Shown here one piece after another: positions 15,497-24,010 of a DNA stretch of 64,000 bases (positions are counted from its first letter, which is position 1; every line of letters starts with the position of its first letter). The notes under the pieces were generated by a model that saw nothing but the letters and a program-made list of their open reading frames with translations, had not been told where the DNA came from and did no database searches. Made by a program: the position numbers and the translations under genes. This stretch comes from Streptomyces sp. NBC_00708 (GTDB lineage Bacteria; Actinomycetota; Actinomycetes; Streptomycetales; Streptomycetaceae), in assembly GCA_036226585.1 (NCBI GenBank), contig CP108997.1, forward strand, positions 4,650,001 through 4,714,000. Direction: 5' to 3'.

Positions 15497-18346
15497 TCAC
15501 GCCGCCGGGCGGGTCATCACGATCCGGGTGATCTCCACCCGTGATCGCGCGCCCAGCTTGCGGTAGGCACGGGTGAGGGCCGCCTCCACAGTCTTCACGC
15601 TGAGCGTCAGGCCCGCCGCGATCTCGCGGTTGGTGGCGCCCTGGGCCACCCGCGCCACCACGCTGCGCTCGGTCGAGCTCAGCCGCTCCGGCCACGCGGC
15701 GTCGTCCGGACGCGGCAGCGGTGCCTCCCCGGCCCGGTCCCGCTCGGCCCGTACGCCCGCCACCCACGCCCGCGCCCCGGCCGCCGTGAAGACGCGCAGG
15801 GCTCGGGCGAAGGCGGCGTGGGAGGCGTCCTCGTCGCCGAGGCGGCGGCGGACCCGGCCCAGCGCGACCCGGGTACGGGCCTCCTCCAGCGCGTACCCCG
15901 CCGCCCGCAGGCGCGCCGCCGCCGCCTCGTACCCCCGGGCCGCCTCCTCCAGCCCGCCCCGCTCCTCGCAGACCGTCGCCGCCGCGCGGTCCAGCGTGGC
16001 GAGGACGCCGGTGCGGCCGAGCCGGACGGCCTGGGCGCGGGCCCGGTCGATGACGGACTCCGCCTCGTCCACGGCTCCGCTGCGGGCCAGGGCCTCCGCG
16101 AGGTCGGCGTGCCAGCGGCGGGTCGCCGGGTCGCCCTGCCCCTGCGCGCTCTCCATCTCGCCCGTACGGCGCAGCAGCCGGGCCGCACCCGCGTACTCGC
16201 CGCTGAACAGCCTGATCCGGCCCTCCGCGTGCAGCGCCCTGGGCAGAAACAGCCGGTCGTCGTCGTCCTCGCTGTGCCGCCTCGCCGCCTCCGCCGCCGC
16301 GAGGGCCTCGCCCAGGCTGCCGCCCGCGGTCTCGGCCAGCGCGACCGCGTACCAGGCGGGCCCCTGGCTCAGCCCCGCCCGCTCCGCGATCCGCAGGCTC
16401 TGCCGGGCCATCGACAGCGCCTGGCGGCACCGGCCGCGCTGGATCTCCAGCTGGGCGAGGCCGATCAGACACTGGCTCAGGCAGTCCGCCGAACCCCGCT
16501 GCCGCAGCGTGTACACCAGCGTCCGCAGCTCCGCGCGGGCCTCGTCGAGCTGGTCGTGCGCCAGGTGGAAGCGGTGCTTCAGATAGATCGGCCCGTTGTG
16601 GTGGCTCATCGCGTACGCGTCGTGCGGCGCGGCCAGGGCCGCGGCGAGCGTCGACTCCGCCCCGGGCAGCCCGAGGAACAGCTCCAGGGCCGCCTGCTGG
16701 GTCAGCGCCAGCACCTCGGTGCGCCGGTCGCCCGCCCGCGCGGCGAGCCCGGCGGCCCGTGCGGCGTGGTCGCGCGCCCGCTCGGCCGAGCCGCCCACCA
16801 TCCAGGCGTGCCAGCTCATCCGGTAGTGGAGCGGCGCCAGCAGCCCGGGGTCCTCGCCCGCGTCCCGCACCGCCTGCGGGAAGACGTCCGCGACCTCCGC
16901 CATCGCCTGGCCCGACGCGTCCACGACCACCGTCCAGGCCCGCACCCGGTCGGCGGCCCGTCCGGCGTCCTCCAGCACCTCGTACGCCAGCTCCCGGGCG
17001 AAGTCGAGGTCCCCCGCGTCCAGCGCGTCCTCGGCGGCGGTCAGCCGGCGGGCCGTGCCGGTGCGCGCCCCGTCGGCCGGGGTGTGCCGCGCCGCCAGCC
17101 GGCCGAGCCGGGCCGCCGTGCCCGGCTCGCCCCGGCGCCGGGCCGCCGACGCCGCCTCGACGAGCCGGTCCGCGACCACCGGGTCCGGGCCCGCCGCCAG
17201 CCGGGCGAGGTGCTGGGCCCGCTCCACCGGGTCGTCGGCCGCCTCGGCCAGGGCGCGGTGCGCCTCCATCCGCAGCGCGTACGGGGCCCGCGCCTCCAGC
17301 ACCATCGGGGTGATCGGGTCGGTGAACCGGACCGCGCCCCGGTCCGGTGGGGCCAGCAGCCCGTGCCGTACACAGAGGTCGATATCGGCCGCCGCCTGCC
17401 GGCAGCCCGCCCGGCGCAGCAGCTCCACCGTCGGGCGCACCGCCGCACCCGCGGTGAGCAGCAGCTTCCGGGCCCGCCCCGGCAGGGCCGCCAGCCGGTC
17501 GAGCACGGGCCGGCTCAGGGATTCGGGGACCGGCAGCGGCTCCGAGGAGTCGGGGAGCGGCGATCCGGCGGCGGTGGATTCGTGGAGCCCGGCGGCCAGT
17601 TCCAGAGCCGTACGGGGGTTGCCGGAGGCGGCCTCGTGCAGGCGGGCGACGAGCTGCCGGGGCCAGGACGGGCCGCCGTGCACGCCGTGCGCGTGGAGCA
17701 CGTCGGCGATCTCGCGCACGGTCATCGGCGGCAGCGGCAGCGTGCGCACCGGCTGCGGGCACAGTTCGCGGGCCGGCGCCGTGTCCGGGCCCCGGCCGCC
17801 CTGGGGCGAGGTGCGCAGGGTGGCGAGCACGGCGTGGTGCGGACCGGCGCGCCGGGCCAGGAACACCAGCACCCGGGCCGTCGGCTCGTCCAGCCACTGC
17901 ACGTCGTCGACGACGAGCAGCAACGGGCCGGTGGTGGCGAGCGCGGCCAGCACCTTGCGTACGGCGAGGCGCAGGACCAGCGCGTCGCGGCCGGTGCCGG
18001 GGCCGGCACCGGCGGGCGGGGTGCGGCGCAGCAGCGCGCCTTCGAGCGCGGCGCGCTCATGGGCCGCCAGGCAGTCCAGGGCCTCGTCGCCGGCCGTGGC
18101 CAGCAGGTCGATCAGCCCGAGGAACGGGCTGTCCCGGTCGGACGGGGACGGCGAACAGCGCAGGACGCGGTGGCCGCGCGCCGCGAGGCCGTCCGCGAGG
18201 CGGGCGGCCGTGGTGCTCCTGCCGATGCCCTCCGGGCCGGTGAGGAGGAGGGAGCCGCCGCCCTCCAGATGGGCGCGCAGGGTGTCGCGCAGAGCGGTGC
18301 GTGCGCCCTCGGGCGTACGGGAGCGGTCGGTTCCGGTGCGGGTCAT
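15497..18346 (-). CDS. LuxR-family regulator of the large ATP-binding (LAL) type
   Basis: This 949-residue protein has the LAL plan: an N-terminal AAA/NTPase domain (LLLTGPEGIGRSTTAARLA at about 33-51, Walker B LLLVVDDVQWLD), a long middle of helical repeats resembling TPR/MalT repeats, and a C-terminal LuxR helix-turn-helix (LSSTERSVVARVAQGATNRE, then IAAGLTLSVKTVEAALTRAY). The Walker A motif reads GPEGIGRST, so the usual Lys is Arg43, which may weaken or alter ATP use. ATG 18346 follows GCGAAGGGGCCCCG. LAL proteins activate antibiotic or catabolic genes. The position between LPMO and chitin-tail protease suggests, but does not show, a chitin-related role. Confidence 0.93.
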   Translation of the reverse strand: MTRTGTDRSRTPEGARTALRDTLRAHLEGGGSLLLTGPEGIGRSTTAARLADGLAARGHRVLRCSPSPSDRDSPFLGLIDLLATAGDEALDCLAAHERAALEGALLRRTPPAGAGPGTGRDALVLRLAVRKVLAALATTGPLLLVVDDVQWLDEPTARVLVFLARRAGPHHAVLATLRTSPQGGRGPDTAPARELCPQPVRTLPLPPMTVREIADVLHAHGVHGGPSWPRQLVARLHEAASGNPRTALELAAGLHESTAAGSPLPDSSEPLPVPESLSRPVLDRLAALPGRARKLLLTAGAAVRPTVELLRRAGCRQAAADIDLCVRHGLLAPPDRGAVRFTDPITPMVLEARAPYALRMEAHRALAEAADDPVERAQHLARLAAGPDPVVADRLVEAASAARRRGEPGTAARLGRLAARHTPADGARTGTARRLTAAEDALDAGDLDFARELAYEVLEDAGRAADRVRAWTVVVDASGQAMAEVADVFPQAVRDAGEDPGLLAPLHYRMSWHAWMVGGSAERARDHAARAAGLAARAGDRRTEVLALTQQAALELFLGLPGAESTLAAALAAPHDAYAMSHHNGPIYLKHRFHLAHDQLDEARAELRTLVYTLRQRGSADCLSQCLIGLAQLEIQRGRCRQALSMARQSLRIAERAGLSQGPAWYAVALAETAGGSLGEALAAAEAARRHSEDDDDRLFLPRALHAEGRIRLFSGEYAGAARLLRRTGEMESAQGQGDPATRRWHADLAEALARSGAVDEAESVIDRARAQAVRLGRTGVLATLDRAAATVCEERGGLEEAARGYEAAAARLRAAGYALEEARTRVALGRVRRRLGDEDASHAAFARALRVFTAAGARAWVAGVRAERDRAGEAPLPRPDDAAWPERLSSTERSVVARVAQGATNREIAAGLTLSVKTVEAALTRAYRKLGARSRVEITRIVMTRPAA

Positions 18347-18528
18347 CGGGGCCCCTTCGCGCGCAGCCTTCTGCCCCCGCTGCCTGTGCAGCGGGGCCCG
18401 CCCATGACCGGCCCCGAGGCTAGGGCCGGACGGGGGAGAGGTCAACGGGGCCTCGGCGCGGGGGTGTTGGCCACGGGCGGGCGCTCACCGCGCCCGCCCG
18501 TGCCCCCGCGCCGTGCACGGTCAGCGGT

Positions 18529-20709
18529 TCAGCACGCGCCCCCGTCCGTCCAGACGGCCCAGGAGCCCGGGGCGCCCGGCTCCGCGCCCGTCGAGTACCA
18601 CTGGGACGTATAGGTGCGGCCGTTGTACGCGACCCGGTCGCCCGGGGCGTACGGGGTGGTCGCGCTCCAGGCCGGCAGGTCGCCGCAGCCGCCCGGCGGG
18701 TTGCCGTCGCCGTTGACGGTCCAGGTGAAGGCGGCCGAGCCGCTGGCGCCAGCGGTGTTCTTCGCGGTGACGGTCACGGACGAGGTGCCCGCGGTGGTCG
18801 GGGTGCCGGTGATGCGGCCGGTCGAGGCGTTGACCGACAGGCCGGCGGGCAGGCCGCTGGCGCTGTAGGTGAGGGTGGAGCCGCCCGGGTCGCTCGCCTG
18901 GATCTGGAGCGAGACGGCGGTGCCGACGGCGGTCGTCTGGTTGCCGGGACTGGTCACCGAGGGCGAGCCGGGCTGGCTGCCGCAGGTGCCGGGGACGGGG
19001 TCCGCACCGGTGACGCCGACCGCCGCCCAGGCGGCCTCGACGGTGTTGTACTCGGTGCAGTGGGCGCCGTAGAGGTCGGCCGCCGCCTTCAGCGAGTCGA
19101 TGCGGGCCTGGTGGTAGTTCTCCCGGCTGTTGGCGTACGAGGCCAGCGCCTTGAACCAGATCTTGCCGGCCTTGTCGTTGCCGATGCCGGTCACCGTGGA
19201 GTTGTTGCAGGTCGGGCTGTTCCCGTAACCGTGGTTGCCGCTGCCGACGGCGGCGAGGAAGAACCAGTGGTTGAGCGGGCCCATCGAGTAGTGCGGGTCC
19301 AGGCCGCCGTTGGCGCTGTTCCAGCAGTCGGGCGAGGAGCCGTCCAGCGAGGGCTGGTTCATCCAGCGCAGCGGCTGGTTGTTGCCGCTGATGTTGATCA
19401 GCTCGCCCATGGTGTAGTCGGGCTGGTCCACGGGGTTGTTCGCGTAGAACTCGACCAGCGTGCCGAAGATGTCGCTGGTGCCCTCGTTCATGCCGCCGGT
19501 CTCGCCGGTCTCGTCCCAGCCGGTGAGCGCGCCGCTCACACCGTGCGCCATCTCGTGGCCGGCGACGTCGAGTTCGACCAGCGGGCGCTGGTTGCCCTGG
19601 CCGTCGCCGTACGTCATCTGGCTGCCGTCCCAGAAGGCGTTCACGTACGCGTTGCCGTAGTGGGTCCGCGAGGGCACGCCCCGGCCGTCGCCGAAGATGC
19701 CGTTGCGGCCATGGGCCGTCTTGAAGTAGTCGTACGTCTTCGCCGCCCCGTAGTGCGCGTCGACGCCGGCCGACGCGGGGTCGCCGGGGGAGCCCGTGCC
19801 GAAGGTTCCGGTGCTGCTGGTGAACACCGAACCGGTTCCGCTGGTCGCGTGGTTGAGGTTGGTCGTGTAGCCGTTGCCGTGCGAGGGGTCCTGGAGGGAG
19901 TAGCCGCTGCCGGACTGGGTGGCGTCCAGCGACACCTGACCGCTGTAGATCGACCGGCCGGTGACCGCGGTGGCGGCCGCGGACGGCGCGGGCGCGGCGG
20001 ACTTCGCGGCGGTGGCCGTACGAGCCGGGCCGGCCGGACCCGCCGGTGCGAAGGTGCTTACCTCGTCCCTGGTGCGCAGGACCTTGCCGGAGTGGGCGTC
20101 CACCAGGACGTGCAGCCGGCTCGGGGTCTGGTCCGCGCGGACACCGCTGACCACGGTCTCCCAGACCAGGGCGGCGTCGTCGCCGTTCAGCTGCACGGCC
20201 AGGTGCGGCGTGGACACCGTGTCGACCGAGCCGGTGAACGCCTTCTCCGAGAGCCGGGAGGCGCGCGAGGCGGTCAGCCCGGGTTCGGTGGACAGGGTGG
20301 GCGCGGCCTCGGCGGCGCTGGTCAGCGATGCGTACGTGCCGTCCTTCTCCAGGCGTACGACGACGTCGCCGCCGTACGCCGGCAGGCCCTTGTACGTCCG
20401 GTCGAAGCGCACGGAGGCGGAGCCGTCGCGGTCGACCACCAGGTTCCGGACCGTGAAGGCGTCCGAGGCGCCGCGGTGCGCGGCCCGCCCGTGCGCCGAC
20501 AGGGCCTTCTTCGCGTCGGCCTCGACATCGCGGCGGACGGCGGCCGAGGGGTTCGTCGTGTACGGGGCCGGGGCGAAGGCCCGGGGGCCGGCGGCGGGGG
20601 CGGGTGCGGGCGGTGCCGGGGCGGCCGTCGCGCCGGGGAGGGCGAGGGCCGAGGCGCACGCGCAGGCCAGCGTGGCCGTCAGAAGCCTTGCGGTTCTTCG
20701 TATGTACAT
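18529..20709 (-). CDS. Secreted M4 metalloprotease with Ig-like and CBM5/12 domains
   Basis: This 726-residue exoprotease belongs to the thermolysin family. In order it has a signal peptide (about 1-30), an FTP/PepSY propeptide (to about 220), the M4 catalytic domain with zinc motif HEMAH (His385, Glu386, His389) and third ligand Glu409 (MNEGTSD), the M4 C-terminal domain, a putative Ig-like domain (about 590-680, GLPAGLSVNASTGRITGTPT), and a C-terminal CBM5/12 (WSATTPYAPGDRVAYNGRTY) with cysteines near both ends. The tail resembles that of the LPMO, so the protease may be tethered to chitin, perhaps to strip protein from fungal or arthropod material. ATG 20709 is the start. Confidence 0.95.
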   Translation of the reverse strand: MYIRRTARLLTATLACACASALALPGATAAPAPPAPAPAAGPRAFAPAPYTTNPSAAVRRDVEADAKKALSAHGRAAHRGASDAFTVRNLVVDRDGSASVRFDRTYKGLPAYGGDVVVRLEKDGTYASLTSAAEAAPTLSTEPGLTASRASRLSEKAFTGSVDTVSTPHLAVQLNGDDAALVWETVVSGVRADQTPSRLHVLVDAHSGKVLRTRDEVSTFAPAGPAGPARTATAAKSAAPAPSAAATAVTGRSIYSGQVSLDATQSGSGYSLQDPSHGNGYTTNLNHATSGTGSVFTSSTGTFGTGSPGDPASAGVDAHYGAAKTYDYFKTAHGRNGIFGDGRGVPSRTHYGNAYVNAFWDGSQMTYGDGQGNQRPLVELDVAGHEMAHGVSGALTGWDETGETGGMNEGTSDIFGTLVEFYANNPVDQPDYTMGELINISGNNQPLRWMNQPSLDGSSPDCWNSANGGLDPHYSMGPLNHWFFLAAVGSGNHGYGNSPTCNNSTVTGIGNDKAGKIWFKALASYANSRENYHQARIDSLKAAADLYGAHCTEYNTVEAAWAAVGVTGADPVPGTCGSQPGSPSVTSPGNQTTAVGTAVSLQIQASDPGGSTLTYSASGLPAGLSVNASTGRITGTPTTAGTSSVTVTAKNTAGASGSAAFTWTVNGDGNPPGGCGDLPAWSATTPYAPGDRVAYNGRTYTSQWYSTGAEPGAPGSWAVWTDGGAC

Positions 20710-21048
20710 AGGAACGGGGGTGTCCTTTCACCTCGTACAGGCGGAATCCGGCCACCGCTCCGCGGGGTGGTGGGGCGGTGCCGACGCACGAGTGTGGGGA
20801 GCCGGCCGGCGCGGCTGCCAGGCACCGGGCGAATACCGAGGGGTTTCCCTATGCGGGGGTTCCGGAGCCCGCGCCGCCGCGATTGGACTGGACCAAATCT
20901 GGGCAGCGCTCTTGTCAGCGTGGCCGGAAGTGGGCAGGATCCTTCACGCGATCTCCCGAAGTGTCAGGAAACCTGCACACACGGGGAGTTGGGCGTATCG
21001 CGGCGAGTTCCACATCACTGGACCCACCCACTGGACCCAAGGAGTCTC
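20710..21048. other. 339-bp divergent intergenic region, protease / small secreted protein
   Basis: No coding sequence is visible here. It holds the promoters of two divergent secreted-protein genes and one DasR-type palindrome near the middle (20882-20897). The part nearest the small secreted protein (about 20940-21040) is less GC-rich, as expected for promoters and leaders. Confidence 0.7.
20882..20897. promoter_or_regulatory. dre-like DasR operator between the protease and small secreted protein genes
   Basis: ATTGGACTGGACCAAA has core TTGGACTGGACCAA, matching 12 of 14 bases of the ideal palindrome TTGGTCTAGACCAA. It is 173 bp from the protease start and 152 bp from the small secreted protein start, so it could control either or both. 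Confidence 0.65.
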
Positions 21049-21375
21049 ATGTTCGGGAAGCGCAGTGTGATAGGTACCGCGGCCGTTGCCATGACCGCCG
21101 TCGGCGCGATGCTGACGGCGGCCCCCTCCGCCCAGGCGGCGCCGACCGGCTGCACGGTCACCTACGGGAGCGGCGCGGGCAGCACGATGACCAGCCTGTG
21201 CACCGGCGGCACCGGGCACCACCGGATCCACGCGGTCCTGAGAGCCCTGGACCCGCGCCTTCCGCAGCGGATCGTCCTCGGCGACTGGGCCCCGGCCGGC
21301 CAGGCCTCCGTCGCCACCAACCCCTGGGGCTCCGGCTACATCCAGTCCATCTGGTCGGAGACCGTCGACTGGTGA
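21049..21375 (+). CDS. Small secreted protein of unknown function
   Basis: This is a 108-residue protein with a clear Sec signal peptide (about residues 1-31, ending PSAQA), leaving a mature chain of about 77 residues with two cysteines (GCTVTYG and SLCTGGTG) that can form a disulfide. The rest is rich in Gly, Ser and aromatic residues and predicted beta strands (GHHRIHAVLRAL, RIVLGDWAPAGQ, GYIQSIWSETVDW). I do not recognise a characterised family. ATG 21049 follows AAGGAGTCTC, a strong ribosome-binding site. It shares a dre-like operator region with the M4 protease and converges on the chitinase gene, so a role in chitin degradation or protease control is plausible but unproven. Confidence 0.8.
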   Translation: MFGKRSVIGTAAVAMTAVGAMLTAAPSAQAAPTGCTVTYGSGAGSTMTSLCTGGTGHHRIHAVLRALDPRLPQRIVLGDWAPAGQASVATNPWGSGYIQSIWSETVDW

Positions 21376-21387
21376 CCGTACGCACGA

Positions 21388-21423
21388 CCGAGGGGCGGCT
21401 GCCGGTGCGCAGCCGCCCCTCGG
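21388..21423. terminator. Strong bidirectional terminator between small secreted protein and chitinase
   Basis: CCGAGGGGCGGCTG at 21388-21401 pairs perfectly with CAGCCGCCCCTCGG at 21410-21423 (14-bp stem, 8-base loop). It separates two convergent genes and should end both transcripts. Confidence 0.85.
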
Positions 21424-21432
21424 GGGTGTTCA

Positions 21433-22818
21433 CTACCGGCGGGAGAGCCCGCGGTCGACGGCGGTGATCAGCTCGCCGTTCTCGGTGTCCCCGTCCAGCG
21501 ACCAGAACATCGCGCCGCCGAGCCGGTGGTCGCGGATGTACGCGGACTTGGTGCGCAGCACCTGGGGGTCGTCGTACGTCCACAGTGTGGTGCCGTCGAA
21601 CAGCCAGGCGCTGCCGTCCCGGACGTTGCGGTGGACCTTGTACGTACCGGATCCGGCCAGCTTCTTCAGGGCCTTGTAGTCCTCGTAACCGGCCGCCCAG
21701 GTCGCCGGGGCGGGGCCCGCCGCCTGCTGCCCCAGACCGTCGCCGCCGCCGGTCACACCGGTCCAGCCCTGGCCGTAGAAGGGCATGCCCATCACCAGCT
21801 TGCGCGCCGGGGCGCCGCGCTTCAGCCAGTCCCGCACGGTCCGGTCGACGCTGAAGTCGCCCTTCGCGTACAGCGCGGACTGCTGGGCGGTCCTCGCCTC
21901 GCCGGAGACGTGGAAGTCGTAGCCCTGGAGGTTCACGAAGTCGAAGTCCCGCATGATGCGCGGTACGTCGAAGCCGGCGTCGATCTTCTCGGGCGAGGCC
22001 GGGACGAACGCCGAGAGGTCGTAGTGCCTGGGCTTCGCGCCGTGGTGTCCGCCCTTCCGGTCCTGGGCGGCCTTCTTCGCGTACGCGTCGAGCTGGGTAC
22101 GGAACTCGTGGACCAGGGCGGTGAAGTTCCGCTTGTCCTCCGGGCGGTACACCGTGTCGGTGTCACCGGCCGATCCCGGCCATTCCCAGTCGATGTCGAT
22201 GCCGTCGAAGAGGCCGGCCGCCGCGCCCTTGCCGCCGCGCGTCCCGTCCACCGGCAGGTTGCCCTTGATGTACAGGTCGATGCAGGAGGAGACGAGCGCC
22301 TTGCGGGAGGCGGCGGTGCGGGCCGCGTCGGAGAAGTGGGTCGACCAGCTCCAGCCGCCGAGCGAGATCATGACCTTGAGGCCGGGGTGCTCGGCCTTCA
22401 GCTTGCGCAGCTGGTTGAAGTTGCCCGCGAGCGCCTGGTCGTCGGTGTCGGCGACCCCGTCCACGGAGCCGGCCGCGTCGAGCGGACGCACGTAGTCCGC
22501 CCAGGCGTCGGCCTCGCCGGGGATGTTGCCCGTGAAGCACGTGCCGTCCGCGCTCACGTTGCCGAACGAGTAGTTGACATGGGTGAGTTTGGCCGCGGTG
22601 CCGCTCGTCTCCAGATCCTTGACCTGGAAGTCGCGTCCGTAGACGCCCCATTGGGTGAAGTAGCCGACGCGCTTGTAGGCGGGCGCGGAGCCGTGGTGGC
22701 CCGTGTCGCCGTGGCCCGTACCGTGTCCGGACGAGGCGTTGGCTGCGGGGGAGAGGGAGGCCGCGAGCGAGAAGGCGCAGGCGGCGATGGCGAGTGAAGA
22801 CAGGGTTCTTCGACGCAT
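21433..22818 (-). CDS. GH18 family chitinase
   Basis: This 461-residue secreted endochitinase hydrolyses beta-1,4 N-acetylglucosamine links with retention. It has a signal peptide (about 1-28), a His/Gly-rich linker (about 29-46), then the GH18 barrel starting YKRVGYFTQWGVY. The SxGG strand is SLGGWS (152-157) and the catalytic motif D-x-x-D-x-D-x-E is DGIDIDWE with acid Glu212. The chain closes with GGAMFWSLDGD. There is no carbohydrate-binding module, unlike the LPMO and protease nearby. ATG 22818 places the signal peptide correctly. A dre site lies only 14-29 bp upstream and there is no clear Shine-Dalgarno. Confidence 0.96.
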   Translation of the reverse strand: MRRRTLSSLAIAACAFSLAASLSPAANASSGHGTGHGDTGHHGSAPAYKRVGYFTQWGVYGRDFQVKDLETSGTAAKLTHVNYSFGNVSADGTCFTGNIPGEADAWADYVRPLDAAGSVDGVADTDDQALAGNFNQLRKLKAEHPGLKVMISLGGWSWSTHFSDAARTAASRKALVSSCIDLYIKGNLPVDGTRGGKGAAAGLFDGIDIDWEWPGSAGDTDTVYRPEDKRNFTALVHEFRTQLDAYAKKAAQDRKGGHHGAKPRHYDLSAFVPASPEKIDAGFDVPRIMRDFDFVNLQGYDFHVSGEARTAQQSALYAKGDFSVDRTVRDWLKRGAPARKLVMGMPFYGQGWTGVTGGGDGLGQQAAGPAPATWAAGYEDYKALKKLAGSGTYKVHRNVRDGSAWLFDGTTLWTYDDPQVLRTKSAYIRDHRLGGAMFWSLDGDTENGELITAVDRGLSRR

Positions 22819-22831
22819 GAGGCCAGAAGTT

Positions 22832-22847
22832 ATTGGTCTGGACCAAG
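22832..22847. promoter_or_regulatory. dre (DasR operator) at the chitinase promoter
   Basis: ATTGGTCTGGACCAAG has core TTGGTCTGGACCAA, one base from the perfect palindrome TTGGTCTAGACCAA. It ends 14 bp before the chitinase ATG, so a bound repressor would cover the likely promoter or transcription start. Confidence 0.85.
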
Positions 22848-22909
22848 CGCGGTCAAGGGTTCGGTAAAGCCGGATCAAAGGGCGGCTCGGCCGGGCGGGA
22901 GCCGACTAT

Positions 22910-22958
22910 GCGCAGGCCCGCACAATGTCATCACTTCGAGTGAAACTGTGGCCTGCGC
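22910..22958. promoter_or_regulatory. Nested palindromes upstream of the GntR gene
   Basis: GCGCAGGCC (22910-22918) and GGCCTGCGC (22950-22958) are exact 9-bp inverted repeats flanking an inner palindrome TCACT-TCG-AGTGA (22931-22943). The set lies 64-112 bp upstream of the GntR start, in the promoter position, and is a candidate autoregulatory operator. Confidence 0.55.
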
Positions 22959-23021
22959 TTGCGGACCGGAACCCACGGTTGCGACGCTGTCGCAGTCCGT
23001 CAACCTCTTGGGGAGTGGCCT

Positions 23022-23774
23022 GTGGCCTTCGGTGAGCAGCCCGCCTATCTGCGCGTGGCGAGCGATCTGAGAGAGAAGATCGTCAACGGTTCGCTGCCGC
23101 CGCACACGCGCCTGCCTTCGCAGGCGCGCATCCGCGAGGAGTACGGGGTCTCGGACACCGTCGCGCTGGAGGCGCGCAAGGTCCTGATGGCCGAGGGCCT
23201 GGTCGAGGGCCGGTCCGGCTCCGGTACGTATGTGCGCGAGCGGCCGGTCCCGCGCATGGTCGAGCGCTCCGGCTTCCGGCCCGGTGCGGGCGCGGGCCCC
23301 TTCCGGCAGGAGCAGGCGGCGGAAACGGTGCGGGGCACCTGGGAGTCGCGCAGCGAACAGGAGGACGCGAGCGCCGAGATCGCCGGCCGGCTCGGGATCG
23401 AACCGGGCGACCGCGTGATGCGGACGCACTACGTGTTCCGGGAGGCGGGCGAGCCGGTGATGCTGTCCACCTCCTGGGAGCCGCTGGCCATCACGGGGCG
23501 CACGCCGGTGATGCTGCCGGAGGAGGGCCCGTTGGGCGGCTGCGGGGTGGTCGAGCGGATGGCCGCCATCGACGTGGTCGTGGACAACGTGGCCGAACAG
23601 GTGGGCGCGCGCCCGGGGCTGGCGGAGGAGCTCCTGGCGCTGGGCGGTGTGCCGGGCCATGTGGTGATGGTGATCGAGCGCACCTTCTACGCCTCGGGGC
23701 TGCCCGTCGAGACCGCCGACGTGGTGGTGCCCGCCGACCGCTACCGGGTGGGCTACCGGCTTCCCGTGAGGTGA
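23022..23774 (+). CDS. GntR-family regulator with UTRA domain (HutC subfamily)
   Basis: This 250-residue regulator has an N-terminal GntR winged helix (QPAYLRVASDLREKIVNG, LPSQARIREEYGVSDTVALE, RSGSGTYVRER) at about residues 5-75 and a UTRA ligand domain (about 100-245, RLGIEPGDRVMRTHYVFREA; ERTFYASGLPVETADVVVPADRY split over the last strand region). GTG 23022 follows GGGGAGTGGCCT. It is divergent from the chitinase gene, and DasR is also HutC-like, but the residue pattern fits a widespread Streptomyces GntR group rather than DasR itself. A strong terminator follows, so it is a single-gene transcript. Confidence 0.92.
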   Translation: MAFGEQPAYLRVASDLREKIVNGSLPPHTRLPSQARIREEYGVSDTVALEARKVLMAEGLVEGRSGSGTYVRERPVPRMVERSGFRPGAGAGPFRQEQAAETVRGTWESRSEQEDASAEIAGRLGIEPGDRVMRTHYVFREAGEPVMLSTSWEPLAITGRTPVMLPEEGPLGGCGVVERMAAIDVVVDNVAEQVGARPGLAEELLALGGVPGHVVMVIERTFYASGLPVETADVVVPADRYRVGYRLPVR

Positions 23775-23809
23775 CCGCGGCCGGACGGTGCTGACGCGGG
23801 ACCCGGCGA

Positions 23810-23849
23810 CGCCCTGGGGGCGCATTCACATGAATGCGCCCCCAGGGCG
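23810..23849. terminator. Very strong hairpin terminator after the GntR gene
   Basis: A perfect inverted repeat, CGCCCTGGGGGCGCATTCA at 23810-23828 and its reverse complement at 23831-23849, leaves only two bases between the arms; in RNA the loop would open to about 6 bases. It is followed by a moderately T-rich tract (TTGGTCCGTTCC). Confidence 0.85.
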
Positions 23850-24010
23850 TTGGTCCGTTCCTGGCCGGATCGGTACCTCTTTGTGTAAACACGTATGCGG
23901 TGAGTGAAGGTCAGGCGTACGCTCAGGCATATGCGTACTGGGGTTTCCTGGAGTTCCTTAGAAGCGTGCACGTCGTTCAGGGGAGGGGCGCGATGCTCAG
24001 GAGAAACACG

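Noticed and set aside
23022..23774. Assignment of the GntR gene as dasR itself
   Set aside because: It shares the HutC/UTRA plan and is next to a chitinase, but its sequence fits another widespread Streptomyces GntR group and a separate palindrome lies at its promoter.
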